Shown: positions 38,785 to 49,833, counted from the first letter of the stretch. The stretch: DNA of 64,000 nucleotides from Vibrio rotiferianus CAIM 577 = LMG 21460 (GCF_002741985.1 NZ_APHW01000002.1:62001-126000), one strand, 5' to 3'. Translations and numbers: made by a program. The notes: generated from the sequence alone by a model not told the origin.

Positions 38785-39135
38785 CGTATAGCAGGCATTA
38801 ACATTCCTGATCAGAAACACGCTGTAATCGCTCTAACGGCGATCTACGGCATCGGTAAAACTCGCTCTCAAGCTATCCTAGCTGAAGTGGGTATTGCTGA
38901 AGATGTTAAGATCAGTGAACTAACTGAAGAGCAGATCGATCAACTGCGTGATGGTGTAGCTAAGTACACTGTAGAAGGTGATCTACGTCGTGAAGTATCT
39001 ATGAACATCAAGCGTCTTATGGACCTTGGCTGTTACCGTGGTCTTCGTCATCGTCGCAGTCTACCACTACGTGGACAGCGTACTAAAACCAACGCTCGCA
39101 CCCGTAAGGGTCCGCGTAAGCCGATCAAGAAATAA
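38779..39135 (+). CDS. rpsM: 30S ribosomal protein S13
   Basis: 118 aa, [20 protein letters not shown] start. Helix-two-turn-helix protein of the 30S head that bridges to L5. [20 protein letters not shown] is the conserved C-terminal part. First gene of the alpha operon. Confidence 0.98.
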   Translation: MARIAGINIPDQKHAVIALTAIYGIGKTRSQAILAEVGIAEDVKISELTEEQIDQLRDGVAKYTVEGDLRREVSMNIKRLMDLGCYRGLRHRRSLPLRGQRTKTNARTRKGPRKPIKK

Positions 39136-39147
39136 TCGGGAAGGTAG

Positions 39148-39543
<396 letters not shown>

Positions 39544-39570
39544 CGTTTTTTAGATTACTGGAGAAAGATC

Positions 39571-40191
39571 ATGGCAAGATATTTGGGTCCTAAGCTGAAG
39601 CTTAGCCGTCGTGAAGGCACTGACTTATTCCTTAAGTCTGGTGTTCGCGCGATCGATACCAAGTGTAAAATTGATAACGCACCAGGTGTACACGGCGCTC
39701 GTCGCGGTCGTCTATCTGAGTATGGCGTTCAGCTTCGTGAGAAGCAAAAAGTTCGTCGTATGTACGGCGTTCTAGAAAAACAATTCCGTAACTACTACAA
39801 AGAAGCTGCACGTCTTAAAGGCAACACAGGTGAGAACCTGCTTCAGCTTCTTGAAGGTCGTCTTGATAACGTAGTTTACCGCATGGGCTTTGGCGCAACT
39901 CGCGCAGAAGCACGTCAGCTAGTTAGCCACAAAGCTATCCTAGTTAACGGTAAAGTTGTAAACGTTCCTTCTTTCAAAGTAGCGGCTAATGACGTTGTTT
40001 CTATTCGCGAGAAAGCTAAACAGCAAGCTCGTATCAAAGCAGCTCTAGAAGTTGCTGAACAACGTGAAAAACCAACTTGGATTGAAGTAGATGGTGGCAA
40101 GATGGAAGGTACATTCAAGCGTATGCCTGAGCGTTCTGATCTATCAGCTGACATCAACGAACAATTGATCGTCGAGCTTTACTCTAAGTAA
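39571..40191 (+). CDS. rpsD: 30S ribosomal protein S4
   Basis: 206 aa. S4 RNA-binding domain with [20 protein letters not shown]. Primary 16S-binding protein, repressor of the alpha operon and, in E. coli, an antitermination factor. Confidence 0.98.
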   Translation: MARYLGPKLKLSRREGTDLFLKSGVRAIDTKCKIDNAPGVHGARRGRLSEYGVQLREKQKVRRMYGVLEKQFRNYYKEAARLKGNTGENLLQLLEGRLDNVVYRMGFGATRAEARQLVSHKAILVNGKVVNVPSFKVAANDVVSIREKAKQQARIKAALEVAEQREKPTWIEVDGGKMEGTFKRMPERSDLSADINEQLIVELYSK

Positions 40192-40215
40192 GGTTTAAAC
40201 TAAAGAGAGGACACA

Positions 40216-41208
40216 ATGCAGGGTTCTGTAACAGAATTTCTTAAGCCACGTCTAGTTGACATTGAACAAATCAGCTCGACTCACGCAAAAGTAACTCTTG
40301 AGCCATTAGAGCGTGGCTTTGGTCATACTCTGGGTAATGCACTTCGCCGTATTCTTCTATCTTCTATGCCAGGTTGTGCTGTAACAGAAGTAGAAATCGA
40401 AGGCGTACTTCATGAGTACAGCACTAAAGAAGGCGTTCAAGAAGATATTCTTGAAATTCTTCTAAACCTTAAAGGTTTGGCTGTACGCGTTGCCGAAGGC
40501 AAAGATGAAGTGTTCATTACTTTGAACAAATCAGGCTCGGGCCCTGTGGTTGCAGGTGACATCACCCATGACGGTGATGTAGAGATCGCTAACCCTGAAC
40601 ACGTTATTTGTCACCTAACGGATGACAACGCTGAAATCGCAATGCGTATTAAAGTAGAACGTGGTCGTGGTTATGTTCCAGCTTCAGCGCGTATCCATAC
40701 TGAAGAAGATGAGCGTCCAATCGGTCGCCTACTAGTAGATGCTACTTACAGCCCTGTAGACAAAATTGCCTACGCTGTAGAAGCAGCTCGTGTAGAACAG
40801 CGTACTGATCTAGACAAGCTTGTTATCGATATGGAAACAAACGGTACTCTAGAACCTGAGGAAGCAATCCGTCGTGCAGCTACTATCCTAGCTGAACAAT
40901 TGGATGCGTTCGTAGATCTTCGTGATGTACGTGTACCTGAGGAGAAGGAAGAGAAGCCAGAATTCGATCCGATCCTACTGCGTCCTGTAGACGATCTTGA
41001 ACTAACAGTTCGCTCTGCTAACTGTTTGAAAGCAGAAGCGATTCACTACATCGGTGATCTAGTACAACGTACTGAGGTTGAGCTACTTAAAACGCCTAAC
41101 CTTGGTAAAAAATCTCTTACTGAGATTAAAGACGTACTTGCGTCACGTGGTCTGTCTCTGGGCATGCGCCTAGAAAACTGGCCACCTGCATCAATCGCTG
41201 AAGATTAA
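40216..41208 (+). CDS. rpoA: RNA polymerase alpha subunit
   Basis: 330 aa. The N-terminal dimerisation domain (about 1-235, with [16 protein letters not shown]) nucleates the polymerase. The C-terminal domain (about 250-330, [14 protein letters not shown] and [16 protein letters not shown]) binds UP elements and activators such as CRP. Normal length. Confidence 0.99.
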   Translation: MQGSVTEFLKPRLVDIEQISSTHAKVTLEPLERGFGHTLGNALRRILLSSMPGCAVTEVEIEGVLHEYSTKEGVQEDILEILLNLKGLAVRVAEGKDEVFITLNKSGSGPVVAGDITHDGDVEIANPEHVICHLTDDNAEIAMRIKVERGRGYVPASARIHTEEDERPIGRLLVDATYSPVDKIAYAVEAARVEQRTDLDKLVIDMETNGTLEPEEAIRRAATILAEQLDAFVDLRDVRVPEEKEEKPEFDPILLRPVDDLELTVRSANCLKAEAIHYIGDLVQRTEVELLKTPNLGKKSLTEIKDVLASRGLSLGMRLENWPPASIAED

Positions 41209-41234
41209 TCGATACTAGTTAGAAGGATTAGGTC

Positions 41235-41615
41235 ATGCGCCATCGTAAGAGTGGTCGTCAACTCAACCGCAACAGCTCACATCGCAAAGCGATGTTCAGC
41301 AACATGGCTAGCTCTCTAGTACGTCATGAAGTTATCAAGACTACTTTGCCAAAAGCAAAAGAGCTACGTCGCGTAGTTGAGCCTTTGATTACACTAGCTA
41401 AGACTGACAGTGTTGCTAACCGTCGTCTAGCATTTGCACGTACTCGTGATAACGAAGTAGTTGCAAAACTGTTTAACGAACTAGGTCCACGTTTTGCTGC
41501 TCGTCAGGGCGGTTACACTCGTATCCTAAAAGCTGGCTTCCGTGCTGGTGATAAAGCTCCAATGGCTTACATTGAGCTTGTAGATCGCCCAGCTGCTGAA
41601 GAAGCTGCTGAGTAA
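41235..41615 (+). CDS. rplQ: 50S ribosomal protein L17
   Basis: 126 aa, [20 protein letters not shown] start. Basic protein near the tunnel exit. Last gene of the alpha operon, followed by a strong terminator. Confidence 0.98.
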
Positions 41616-41632
41616 TCTCAGTTCGTAAGAAC

Positions 41633-41663
41633 AAAAAAAGCCGAGCGTTAGCTCGGCTTTTTT
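41633..41663 (+). terminator. Alpha operon terminator
   Basis: GCCGAGC-GTTA-GCTCGGC with A-run and T-run on the two sides. Confidence 0.94.
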
Positions 41664-41778
41664 GTTTTTGAAGCTAGGGAAATAACGGCTTATGCCCTGC
41701 GAGATTTGCTCGCGGAGAGCAAGTCGAAAGTTACTGGCACTACTGGCCCATATTTGGATTTGATTATCTGAATTCAAA

Positions 41779-41808
41779 GAAAAAGGGTCGACACTGTGTG
41801 CCAACCCT
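41779..41808 (-). terminator. Terminator of the DUF2780 lipoprotein gene
   Basis: On the minus strand AGGGTTGGCACA pairs with TGTCGACCCT (one bulge) and is followed by a T-run. It lies beyond the heptamer repeat, so the repeat is inside the 3' untranslated region. Confidence 0.7.
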
Positions 41809-41816
41809 ACATGATT

Positions 41817-41886
41817 TTCTCGCTTCTCGCTTCTCGCTTCTCGCTTCTCGCTTCTCGCTTCTCGCTTCTCGCTTCTCGCTTCTCGC
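41817..41886. repeat. Heptanucleotide tandem repeat, 10 copies
   Basis: TTCTCGC is repeated ten times without a mismatch over exactly 70 bp (GCGAGAA on the minus strand). The last copy touches the stop codon of the lipoprotein gene. Perfect identity implies recent expansion. Confidence 0.97.
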
Positions 41887-42381
41887 TTATTTCCAGATAG
41901 CACCTAGGCTATCGAGTAGGCCAGAACTTGCACCTTGGCTTTGCAGTGCACTTAAGATTAGGGGAGTAAAAGTGGAAATCAGGGATGGGTCCATACCTAG
42001 AGCAGAGAACGCACCTTTTACTGTCTCGTTGTTTGCGATTAAAGCAGACAGGCCACTTGTCTGTAGAGAGTCAAAACCTGGAACTAGTCCCGCTAGTTCT
42101 GAAGTCTCATTATTACCCAGAGAACTCTGAGCTAAGGCCAATAGTGAACCTACACCACCAATAGCTTGTTCGGATGACACGTTTGTACTTTTTTGAATGG
42201 CAGAAACTAGGTCAGTATCTGCTGCTCCCTGTTTTGACCAAGCTTTAACTGCTCCCATCAGTGCCGCGTTCGCAATTTCACTATAGCCGCTGTCAACGCC
42301 TACTTGATTCTCTTTCGATGTGCTTTGACAGCCCATCAATGCGACACTGGCAAGTGCTGCGATAGCCACTTTCTTATACAT
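41887..42381 (-). CDS. DUF2780 lipoprotein
   Basis: 164 aa with a lipoprotein signal peptide (MYKKVAIAALASVALMGC, lipobox Cys18). The residue after Cys is Gln, not Asp, so outer-membrane sorting is expected. The mature part is Ala/Ser/Leu/Gly-rich and helical (LVPGFDSLQTSGLSALIANN), as in DUF2780 (VcgC/VcgE-like) proteins of Vibrio, whose function is unknown. The stop abuts the heptamer repeat. Confidence 0.82.
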   Translation of the reverse strand: MYKKVAIAALASVALMGCQSTSKENQVGVDSGYSEIANAALMGAVKAWSKQGAADTDLVSAIQKSTNVSSEQAIGGVGSLLALAQSSLGNNETSELAGLVPGFDSLQTSGLSALIANNETVKGAFSALGMDPSLISTFTPLILSALQSQGASSGLLDSLGAIWK

Positions 42382-42440
42382 ATCATCTCCTTATTACTTA
42401 CTGCTAACCATTCTTTTTAAGAATTTACCTCAGTATTATC

Positions 42441-42473
42441 CAAAAAAAACGGCGACACAATGTGTCGCCGTTA
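42441..42473 (-). terminator. fklB terminator
   Basis: CGGCGACA...TGTCGCCG stem, followed on the minus strand by eight T. Confidence 0.9.
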
Positions 42474-42495
42474 TTAGCTTTGCTAAAAATCCAAA

Positions 42496-43116
42496 TTAAA
42501 GGATGTCTAGTAGCTCTACTTCGAATACTAGAGCAGCAAATGGAGGAATAGCAGCACCTGCGCCACGCTCACCGTATGCTAGGTCTTGTGGGATGTATAG
42601 TTTCCACTTAGAGCCAACAGGCATTAGTTGAAGAGCTTCAACCCAACCTTTGATTACGCCAGTTACTGGGAACTCAGCAGGTTGACCGCGAGATACAGAG
42701 CTGTCGAATACAGTGCCGTCAGTTAGCTCACCGTGGTAGTGAACACGTACTTGAGACGCTGCTGTTGGGATTTCGCCAGTACCTTCAGTGATGATTTCGT
42801 ACTGAAGACCAGACTCAAGAACGTTTACTTCTGGACGTAGAGCGTTGTCTTTTAGGAACGCTTCGCCGTCAGCTGCTGCTGCTTTAGCTGCTTCTTGACG
42901 AACTGCTTCTGCACGAGTGTGTAGCTCTTGCAGTGCGTTGTTGATCTCGTCGATCTCGATAGAAGGCATGTCACCAGTTAGTGCCGTTGCAATACCAGCA
43001 GCGATAGCGTCAACGCTAAGGCCTTCTAGACCAGAACCAGCCAGTTGCTGACCCATTTGCAGACCAATACCGTAGCTCGCTTTCTGTTCTGCAGTTTCAA
43101 ATTTAATTTCAGACAT
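42496..43116 (-). CDS. fklB: FKBP-type peptidyl-prolyl isomerase, FklB-like
   Basis: 206 aa from the ATG at 43116 ([20 protein letters not shown]). The N-terminal helical dimerisation domain comes first, then the FKBP domain from about 115 with [18 protein letters not shown] and the closing [15 protein letters not shown]. No signal peptide, so it is cytoplasmic, unlike FkpA. It catalyses proline isomerisation in folding. Confidence 0.93.
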   Translation of the reverse strand: MSEIKFETAEQKASYGIGLQMGQQLAGSGLEGLSVDAIAAGIATALTGDMPSIEIDEINNALQELHTRAEAVRQEAAKAAAADGEAFLKDNALRPEVNVLESGLQYEIITEGTGEIPTAASQVRVHYHGELTDGTVFDSSVSRGQPAEFPVTGVIKGWVEALQLMPVGSKWKLYIPQDLAYGERGAGAAIPPFAALVFEVELLDIL

Positions 43117-43347
43117 GAATGTCGCTCTTATTAGGAGTGATAAAGGCACAGGATATCAGGTTCGAGCCTCGGTTTAAATGATTGTGCTCGAATGTCGCAT
43201 TCTGGATCGGAGGGTGTGACTTATCTCTTACTCCAAGTGAAATTTCTGCTAATTTACGCCAAATTACATTTTACTTTGGCGAAAAACATATACTCTCCCC
43301 GCTGGTATTTTTATACTGAGATTAGAAGTATTAAAGGACTCATCAGA

Positions 43348-43944
43348 ATGAATCGTCGCAGAAAGAAAAAGCAGCAAGTCGACCACGTCGAATTGATGAA
43401 ACAAAAGTTCGCTGCTATCGATTGGAAGCAGCCGTTTAACAAAGAGAAGTGGCAGGAAAGAGTACAACCTGTGGCTCAGTTTTGGCAACGCTTTCCAAAA
43501 CTCCATCAACGTGCACTGATGGTATTAGTGCCAGTGGTGTTGGTGCTTCTGATCATCCCTGTACCCAAAGATACTGAGGCACTTATCGATGATGCTCAAG
43601 TTGAGAGTCAACGTGTTGCCATTCAACTGAACGCGCAAAGCTTAAGTGAACAGCGCTCAGCACAGAACTCAGAACCAAAATCGGAACAGTGGAAAGAGTA
43701 CACGGTGAAAAACGGTGATACGCTGGCCCAAGTATTCCGTAGTAACCAACTTTCGATGGCTGACTTAAACGCCTTGGTCAAAATTGAAGGCAGCGATAAA
43801 CCACTGAGCCGGATTAAACAAGGTCAATTGGTTCGCTTTAAGCTCGCTGATGATGGTAAGTTAGATATGCTGCAGCTTGAGAAAAGTGGCGAGTCGGTGA
43901 TGTTCTTCCGCTTATCTGATGGCACATTCGGGCGCAATAAATAA
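43348..43944 (+). CDS. OapA-family protein with LysM-like domain
   Basis: 198 aa from the ATG at 43348. Lys/Arg-rich cytoplasmic tail (MNRRRKKKQQ), one membrane span (ALMVLVPVVLVLLIIPVP, about 68-85), a Gln/Ser-rich linker, and a C-terminal OapA/LysM-like domain (EYTVKNGDTLAQVFRSNQLS). The layout matches the opacity-associated protein A family and E. coli YtfB, which binds glycans and affects division. A role at the cell wall is inferred. Confidence 0.82.
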   Translation: MNRRRKKKQQVDHVELMKQKFAAIDWKQPFNKEKWQERVQPVAQFWQRFPKLHQRALMVLVPVVLVLLIIPVPKDTEALIDDAQVESQRVAIQLNAQSLSEQRSAQNSEPKSEQWKEYTVKNGDTLAQVFRSNQLSMADLNALVKIEGSDKPLSRIKQGQLVRFKLADDGKLDMLQLEKSGESVMFFRLSDGTFGRNK

Positions 43945-43963
43945 CGTTCATTAGCGCACATTC

Positions 43964-43992
43964 TAAAGGCGCGATGATTCGCGCCTTTTTTA
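43964..43992 (+). terminator. Terminator of the OapA-like gene
   Basis: AAAGGCGCG-ATGATT-CGCGCCTTTTTT, 20 bp past the stop. Confidence 0.92.
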
Positions 43993-44020
43993 TATCCTTC
44001 TGTTTGCTAGTGATAGCATC

Positions 44021-44881
44021 TCAATCTGATGCCTCTCGATTGGTGAGCCGTCTTCTCTTATTCCATGGCAAGAGCGGTAATACGATCATCAGGATCCCTA
44101 CCGCAGTCAGCCAATCTGGAATCTCGTCAAACCACCATATTCCAAAGATTGTTACGAACACTAAGCCAGAGTATTCAGCTAAAGCAATTTCTCCGGCTGG
44201 AGCTTTTTGATATGCCAGTACTGCCAAGCCGTTATAGCTTAAGATGCATACTGCACTAGCGATAACTAATACCAATTCTTGTCCCGTCATCGGTTGCCAG
44301 TAAAATCCAGCCAGTACTGCAGAGATAGGTAACGAGAATAGAGTGGTCCACCAAAGTGTGGTGACGACGGATTGCTCGCTAGGCAGTTTTCTTACCAATA
44401 TATTGAACATTGCCAGCGTGGTCGCGGTGCCGAGTGCAAACAACGCTGCCCAATGAAAATTATCTGGCCTGAGTACCACTAAGACACCAAGGAACCCGAA
44501 GCAAGTGAACAAGACCTTGCTCAGTGGAGGATGCTCTTTGAGGAACAATATCGACAGCGGCAACATTAAAATCGGCGCTGCGTAAAAGACGGCGTTAGCA
44601 GTCGCAAGAGGCAGGTGAGTGACTGCAACCATCATACAGCCGCTACCAATTAATATTAGGTGTGCCCGCAATAAGGTAATAGGTGCTTGCTTCAGGCTAC
44701 GTTTATTCGGTTGTTGTCTGAGATAGAAAGGTAGGATGAGCAGCAGTGAAGCCAACTGGCGCACAAACATATATTGGAACGGGCTAATGCCGCCTTCAAT
44801 CAGTTTGACGGCGACATCGGAGAGTGACGCCGCCAAGTTGCCGATAACCAGTAATAGTAACGCCAGGTGGTGGGGTGACAT
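44021..44881 (-). CDS. DMT-superfamily transporter (EamA)
   Basis: 286 aa with ten predicted spans arranged as two EamA repeats (first about 8-130, second about 150-275; ATANAVFYAAPILMLPLSIL and GEIALAEYSGLVFVTIFG are the matching segments). The family exports or imports small metabolites. The substrate cannot be told. The stop of elaA lies directly against its start, so the two form an operon. Confidence 0.87.
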   Translation of the reverse strand: MSPHHLALLLLVIGNLAASLSDVAVKLIEGGISPFQYMFVRQLASLLLILPFYLRQQPNKRSLKQAPITLLRAHLILIGSGCMMVAVTHLPLATANAVFYAAPILMLPLSILFLKEHPPLSKVLFTCFGFLGVLVVLRPDNFHWAALFALGTATTLAMFNILVRKLPSEQSVVTTLWWTTLFSLPISAVLAGFYWQPMTGQELVLVIASAVCILSYNGLAVLAYQKAPAGEIALAEYSGLVFVTIFGIWWFDEIPDWLTAVGILMIVLPLLPWNKRRRLTNREASD

Positions 44882-45334
44882 TTAGCTCACTCGGCGCATA
44901 TCGACATGCGGGATACCATCTTCAAGGTAGCTTTCGGAAATGACTTCAAAGCCATGACTCGCATAGAAAGCCATCAGGTGTTCTTGCGCACCGATATCTA
45001 TCGTTTGACCAGCCCAAAGCTGTTGGCAATGTTGTAAGGCTTGCTCAAGCAGTTCATGTCCAAGACCACTACCACGAGCGCTTTGCTTGGTTACTACACG
45101 ACCAATACTGACATTGTCGTAGGTGGTACCAGCAGGCAATAGGCGAGCACAGGCGACCAGTTCATCACCTTTGTAACCCAATAGGTGAAAAACGCCTTCC
45201 AGTGTATCTTTGCCGTCTAGCTCTGGATAAGGACAGGTTTGCTCCACCACAAAGACATCAACGCGCAGGCGCAGCATCTCGTAGAGTTGTTTCGTCGTCA
45301 GTTGAGAGAAAGGTAGGGCAGTCCAGTTGATCAT
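44882..45334 (-). CDS. elaA: GNAT-family acetyltransferase ElaA
   Basis: 150 aa from the ATG at 45334 (MINWTALPFSQLT); a TTG six bases upstream is less likely. ElaA signature VDVFVVEQTCPYPELDGKD is followed by the acetyl-CoA loop (TKQSARGSGLGHELL) and the GIPHVDM end. Predicted N-acetyltransferase of unknown substrate. Confidence 0.9.
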   Translation of the reverse strand: MINWTALPFSQLTTKQLYEMLRLRVDVFVVEQTCPYPELDGKDTLEGVFHLLGYKGDELVACARLLPAGTTYDNVSIGRVVTKQSARGSGLGHELLEQALQHCQQLWAGQTIDIGAQEHLMAFYASHGFEVISESYLEDGIPHVDMRRVS

Positions 45335-45480
45335 GTTCAATATCCATTAATGAGCGAATGCAGCTGACTTTACGTCGTTTTCTGCTATTACTCATTAACA
45401 ATGGTTAATTTTCACTGGTCTTCGTGACAAATCTGGCGATAATGTGCCCTCTTTTTCATCCCACCTGAGGATATTTCCCT

Positions 45481-46860
45481 GTGAGCAAACAAACTTTTGA
45501 CCAAGTAGGGCTTAATCCAGCGCTACTAGAGACGCTTGAATCATTGAACTACACCCATATGACGCCAATTCAAGCGTTGAGCTTACCTGCGATTTTGAAT
45601 CAGCGTGATGTGATTGGTCAGGGTAAAACCGGCTCAGGTAAAACAGCGGCATTTGGTCTGGGCGTATTGTCCAACCTAAACGTGAAGCGCTTCCGTGTAC
45701 AATCTTTGGTGTTGTGCCCAACGCGTGAACTGGCTGATCAGGTGGCGAAAGAGATCCGTACGTTAGGTCGTGGTATTCACAACATTAAAGTACTGACATT
45801 GTGTGGCGGCATGCCAATGGGACCGCAAATCGGTTCACTAGAGCATGGTGCTCATATTCTGGTGGGTACGCCAGGTCGTATCCTTGATCATCTAGAGAAA
45901 GGTCGCATTAACCTAGAAGAGCTAAACACGCTGGTTCTAGATGAAGCAGACCGCATGCTGGAAATGGGCTTCCAAGACGCCCTTGATGCGATCATTGATG
46001 CTGCGCCTAAACAACGTCAAACACTGCTATTCAGTGCGACTTTCCCTGAGAAGATCGAACAGATTGCTCAACGCATTATGCAATCGCCAGAGATGATCAA
46101 AGTAGAATCGACACACGATACGTCGAGCATCGCGCAGTACTTTTACAACGTTGAAGGTTCAGAAGCACGCGATGAAGCTTTGGCGAACCTACTACTGACG
46201 CACCAGCCAGAGTCAGCGGTGGTGTTCTGTAATACCAAGAAAGAAGTACAGAATGTAGCAGATGAACTGCATCACAAAGGCTTCAGTGTGGTGGATCTTC
46301 ATGGCGATCTAGAGCAGCGTGAGCGCGACCAAGCTCTGGTCCAGTTTGCTAACAAGAGTGTCTCTATCCTTGTTGCAACAGACGTGGCGGCGCGTGGTTT
46401 GGATGTCGACAACCTGGATGCGGTATTTAACTTTGAACTGTCTCGTGACCCAGAAGTACACGTTCACCGTATTGGTCGTACTGGTCGTGCGGGCAGCAAA
46501 GGTCTGGCGTTTAGCTTCTTTGGTGAGAAAGATGGTCTACGTGTGGCTCGTATTGAAGAGTACCTAGAGATGGATGTGGTACCAGCAACACTGCCAGCGA
46601 AATCAACTCAGCAGCCATACCAAGCGAATATGGTGACGATTAACATTGATGGCGGTAAGAAACAGAAAGTACGTGCGGGTGACATCCTTGGCTGTTTGAC
46701 TGGTAAAAATGGTATCACGGGTGCACAAGTGGGTAAGATCCAACTAATGGCGATGCGTTCTTATGTTGCGGTAGAGAAATCTGTGGCGAAGAAAGCACTG
46801 CAAACCATCAGCAACGGTAAGATGAAGGGGCGTCAATTCCGTGCTCGTATTCTGAAGTAA
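45481..46860 (+). CDS. dbpA: ATP-dependent RNA helicase DbpA
   Basis: 459 aa from a GTG start. Ordered DEAD-box motifs: TPIQALSLPAIL (Q), GKTGSGKT (I), PTRELADQV (Ia), VLDEADRML (II), FSATFP (III), DVAARGLDVD (V), HRIGRTGRAG (VI). A C-terminal RNA-binding domain follows, specific in E. coli for 23S hairpin 92. It acts in large-subunit assembly. A GAGG site lies 11 bases upstream. Confidence 0.96.
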   Translation: MSKQTFDQVGLNPALLETLESLNYTHMTPIQALSLPAILNQRDVIGQGKTGSGKTAAFGLGVLSNLNVKRFRVQSLVLCPTRELADQVAKEIRTLGRGIHNIKVLTLCGGMPMGPQIGSLEHGAHILVGTPGRILDHLEKGRINLEELNTLVLDEADRMLEMGFQDALDAIIDAAPKQRQTLLFSATFPEKIEQIAQRIMQSPEMIKVESTHDTSSIAQYFYNVEGSEARDEALANLLLTHQPESAVVFCNTKKEVQNVADELHHKGFSVVDLHGDLEQRERDQALVQFANKSVSILVATDVAARGLDVDNLDAVFNFELSRDPEVHVHRIGRTGRAGSKGLAFSFFGEKDGLRVARIEEYLEMDVVPATLPAKSTQQPYQANMVTINIDGGKKQKVRAGDILGCLTGKNGITGAQVGKIQLMAMRSYVAVEKSVAKKALQTISNGKMKGRQFRARILK

Positions 46861-46879
46861 GCAGAACTTGATTTAATGC

Positions 46880-46913
46880 AAAGGCGCTCGACATTGAGCG
46901 CCTTTGTTTTTTC
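46880..46913 (+). terminator. dbpA terminator
   Basis: AAAGGCGCTC / GAGCGCCTTT stem, then GTTTTTT. Confidence 0.93.
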
Positions 46914-46927
46914 CAGCCTATCTGACC

Positions 46928-47500
46928 TTATTCATTACCTTTCTTTAAGCGTGACTTAATTCGGCTAAGACTGATCGCGGTAATCCCCAAGTAAGCGGCA
47001 ATCTGGCTATCGGTAATGCGCTGTTCTAAGTCTGGATAATGCTGACAAAACAGTTGGTAGCGCTCTTCCGGTGAGTAGAGCAACATAAAGCGCTCTTTGT
47101 TTTCTTTATGCATCAATTGTGCTTCGAGCAGCTTTAAGTAGATAGGATGCTTTTCTGAACGCCATTGGTGTAGCACTTCAACTGGCAAGCAAAACAGATG
47201 ACAAGGCGTCAGTGTTTCCAGTAAATATGGCGAAGGCTGATTCTTAATAAGCCCTTCAAAGCCAATCACCCAATCTTTTTCCCAGTAGAACTCTTTACTG
47301 AATTCCTTCCCTTTGTCAGTCAGATAACTGGCGTGGCACAAGCCCTCTAACACAAAGTAGATGTGTGAGCTGAACTCACCTTGGTGATTAAGAATATGGC
47401 GCGTTGGCAACTCTAGCTGTTGCCCATGTTCAATTAGCTGATTCGCTTCATCTTCGAGGAAGCCATGATTGATTAAGTCAGAAAAAAGATCGCTGTGCAT
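46928..47500 (-). CDS. Crp/Fnr-family transcriptional regulator
   Basis: 190 aa. N-terminal cyclic-nucleotide-binding-like barrel (GEFSSHIYFVLEGLCHASYL) and a C-terminal helix-turn-helix (DSQIAAYLGITAISLSRIK). The barrel lacks the arginine-containing phosphate-binding cassette of Crp and no Fnr cysteines are seen, so the ligand is unknown. It is about 20 residues shorter than Crp. Single gene, convergent with dbpA. Confidence 0.85.
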   Translation of the reverse strand: MHSDLFSDLINHGFLEDEANQLIEHGQQLELPTRHILNHQGEFSSHIYFVLEGLCHASYLTDKGKEFSKEFYWEKDWVIGFEGLIKNQPSPYLLETLTPCHLFCLPVEVLHQWRSEKHPIYLKLLEAQLMHKENKERFMLLYSPEERYQLFCQHYPDLEQRITDSQIAAYLGITAISLSRIKSRLKKGNE

Positions 47501-47550
47501 GTGATAACTCAGAAACGGTTTTCCTCATTCTAACGATTTTTACTGATAAC

Positions 47551-47577
47551 AAAAAAGCGGCTCATGAGAGCCGCTTG
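47551..47577. terminator. cpdB-side terminator region
   Basis: AAGCGGCTC-ATGA-GAGCCGCTT with T-run on the minus strand. It is placed after cpdB on the minus strand, upstream of the Crp/Fnr gene. Confidence 0.85.
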
Positions 47578-47597
47578 AAATCACTGCCAAACTTGCC

Positions 47598-49559
47598 TTA
47601 CTTATTCAGGTCGATTTGGTAAATCGCAAAACCAACTTCGTCAGTGGCGACACGCTTCATCGGGTATTGCCCTTTTTCTTCGATGAACTGCGCGGCTTTA
47701 TCACTTGGTGAGGTTTCAAAGCGAACATCAAGTTTTTTGTCCGATTTGATTGGTGCGAAAGACCAGTTGTTATCCGCGCTTGGTGTTACTTCGCCCTCCT
47801 CTTTACTGATGCGAGAGATGTAAGCAGCCACTACAGAGCGGTTCTCATCTGGAGCATCAAACGCGATGAAGTCCGGACCAGTACCCGGGAAGGTTGCGCT
47901 GTAAGCACGGTAGTTGTTAGTTGCGATGATGAAGTCTTGTTTTGGATCAACTGGCTTACCGTTGTAAGTCAGGTTCACGATACGCTGTGAATCTGGGTTG
48001 ATCACTTTACAATCCGCATCGTACTTCGGCGGTTGAGTAACATCGATTCGGTAGTTCACACCATCTATCACGTCGAAGTTGTAAGTGCGGAAGCTATCCC
48101 AGTTGATCAAAGACTGAGGCTTAGTGCTGTTGACATCAATATGGTTGAATTGACCTGCGCTACACTCTAGCCATTCGTGAACTTCTTTGCCTTTAACCTT
48201 CATCGCTACCAGCGTGTTCGGGTAGAGGTAAAGGTCTGCGGCATTACGGAAAGTCAGCTGACCTGACTCTACTTCTGTAAAACCATTTGGATCGTCTTTA
48301 CGTCCACCGACTTTAAATGGTGCTGCTGCGCTCAATACTGGAATATCTGCAAGATCAGGGTCGCCTTGGATAAAGCGTTCCACGTAATCTTTCTGCGCTA
48401 GGTTTACGATTTGAATCGTTGGATCATCTTGTACAAGCGCTAGGAAGCTGTACATCACGTCATTTGCTTTGCCAATTGGTTGGTTGACGAATTCACGTGT
48501 GCCTTTGTGGTCATCAACAAGTGCATCCACGATGCCTTTATCGGCTTCTGCCAAAGATTTCTTGTTAGCTTTATCGAAGATAGGGCGCGCTTCAGATTGA
48601 CCTTCAACCACTTGCCACTTGCCGTCTTTTTCTTTCAGCATCAAGTCCATTACGCCAACGTGGCTACCCCAGCGACCTGGCATGACTGCGGTTACGCCAT
48701 TAATCGTGCCTTTTGCGTTGTCGACACCTTGCAGCTTGGCAAAGTCTTTACCCGGGAACACCGCGTGAGAGTGACCAAATGCAATCGCATCAATGCCTTC
48801 CACTTCTGTGAGGTAGTAAACCGAGTTTTCAGCGCCTACTTTGTATGGGTCAGTCGAAATGCCTGAGTGTGGGATCGCCACAATCACGTCTGCGCCTTCT
48901 TTCTTCATCTGAGGAACCAGCTTTTTCGCTGTTTCAGTGATGTCTTCAGCGAAGACTTTGCCTTCTAGATTCTTCTTATCCCATACCATGATTTGCGGTG
49001 GTACGAAGCCGATGTAACCCACTTTGATTTCGTGGCTTTGACCATCAGTGTCTTTGAACGTGTGCGTTTTAATTAGATAAGGTTTGAAGTAGTGCTCACC
49101 GGTCTTCTTGTCGAAAACGTTAGCACTAACATAAGGGAAGTTTGCACCGTCAATAGAGTTTTTCAGGAACTCAAGACCATAGTTGAATTCGTGGTTACCA
49201 ATGTTACCCACATCGTAATCCAGCTGGTTCATCGCTTTGTATACCGGGTGGATTTCGCCTGCGTTAACCCCTTTTGCTGCCATGTAATCGCCCATCGGGC
49301 TGCCTTGAATCAAGTCGCCATTGTCGACCAAAACACTGTTCACGGCTTCTTCACGAGCTTGCTTTACCAGTGTTGCTGCACGGCTAAGACCAATTTGTTG
49401 CGAAGGCTGGTCTTTGTAGTAGTCGTAATCCATCACATTGGTGTGAATGTCGGTGGTTTCGATAATACGTAACTTGATGGTGTCCGCCATTGCTGGGCTA
49501 GCAAGTGCTAACATGCCACCCAAAACTGCGACGGATAGAGGATTAACAGCCATTTTCAT
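47598..49559 (-). CDS. cpdB: Periplasmic 2',3'-cyclic-nucleotide 2'-phosphodiesterase/3'-nucleotidase
   Basis: 653 aa from the ATG at 49559, which has a GGAGCAC site and starts a clean signal peptide cleaved after ASPAMA. Metallophosphatase motifs are [39 protein letters not shown] and [10 protein letters not shown]. The 5'-nucleotidase C-terminal domain follows (about 390-560). It hydrolyses 2',3'-cyclic nucleotides and 3'-nucleotides in the periplasm for nucleoside and phosphate scavenging. Divergent from cobA across 274 bp. Confidence 0.96.
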   Translation of the reverse strand: MKMAVNPLSVAVLGGMLALASPAMADTIKLRIIETTDIHTNVMDYDYYKDQPSQQIGLSRAATLVKQAREEAVNSVLVDNGDLIQGSPMGDYMAAKGVNAGEIHPVYKAMNQLDYDVGNIGNHEFNYGLEFLKNSIDGANFPYVSANVFDKKTGEHYFKPYLIKTHTFKDTDGQSHEIKVGYIGFVPPQIMVWDKKNLEGKVFAEDITETAKKLVPQMKKEGADVIVAIPHSGISTDPYKVGAENSVYYLTEVEGIDAIAFGHSHAVFPGKDFAKLQGVDNAKGTINGVTAVMPGRWGSHVGVMDLMLKEKDGKWQVVEGQSEARPIFDKANKKSLAEADKGIVDALVDDHKGTREFVNQPIGKANDVMYSFLALVQDDPTIQIVNLAQKDYVERFIQGDPDLADIPVLSAAAPFKVGGRKDDPNGFTEVESGQLTFRNAADLYLYPNTLVAMKVKGKEVHEWLECSAGQFNHIDVNSTKPQSLINWDSFRTYNFDVIDGVNYRIDVTQPPKYDADCKVINPDSQRIVNLTYNGKPVDPKQDFIIATNNYRAYSATFPGTGPDFIAFDAPDENRSVVAAYISRISKEEGEVTPSADNNWSFAPIKSDKKLDVRFETSPSDKAAQFIEEKGQYPMKRVATDEVGFAIYQIDLNK

Positions 49560-49833
49560 GAAGTGCTCCAATTTAATGGGATAGGGAAGTGTGGCGTACT
49601 GTAACAAACTTTTATGTGACGAAACGATTGCTGGAGAGAAAATTGTGATAATTAGATAAGAAATAGCCTAACAATATTCTAGTGTGTTTGCTTTTTGTGC
49701 AAATTAGAATGAGACCAAACCAAAGCTTCTTAGCAGTTTTTTGAATAAAAAATGAAATTTTAGAATTTCAGGTAATATAGCCAGGCAGCCATAATGCTGC
49801 TCATACCGATATCAATGGATGATGAGCAAGCAC

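Noticed and set aside
41817..41886. CRISPR-like array
   Set aside because: Units are 7 bp and contiguous, with no spacers.
41526..41903. Open frame with a repeated Lys-Arg-Glu-Ala-Arg-Ser-Glu unit
   Set aside because: Translation of the heptamer repeat, running antisense into rplQ; not a gene.
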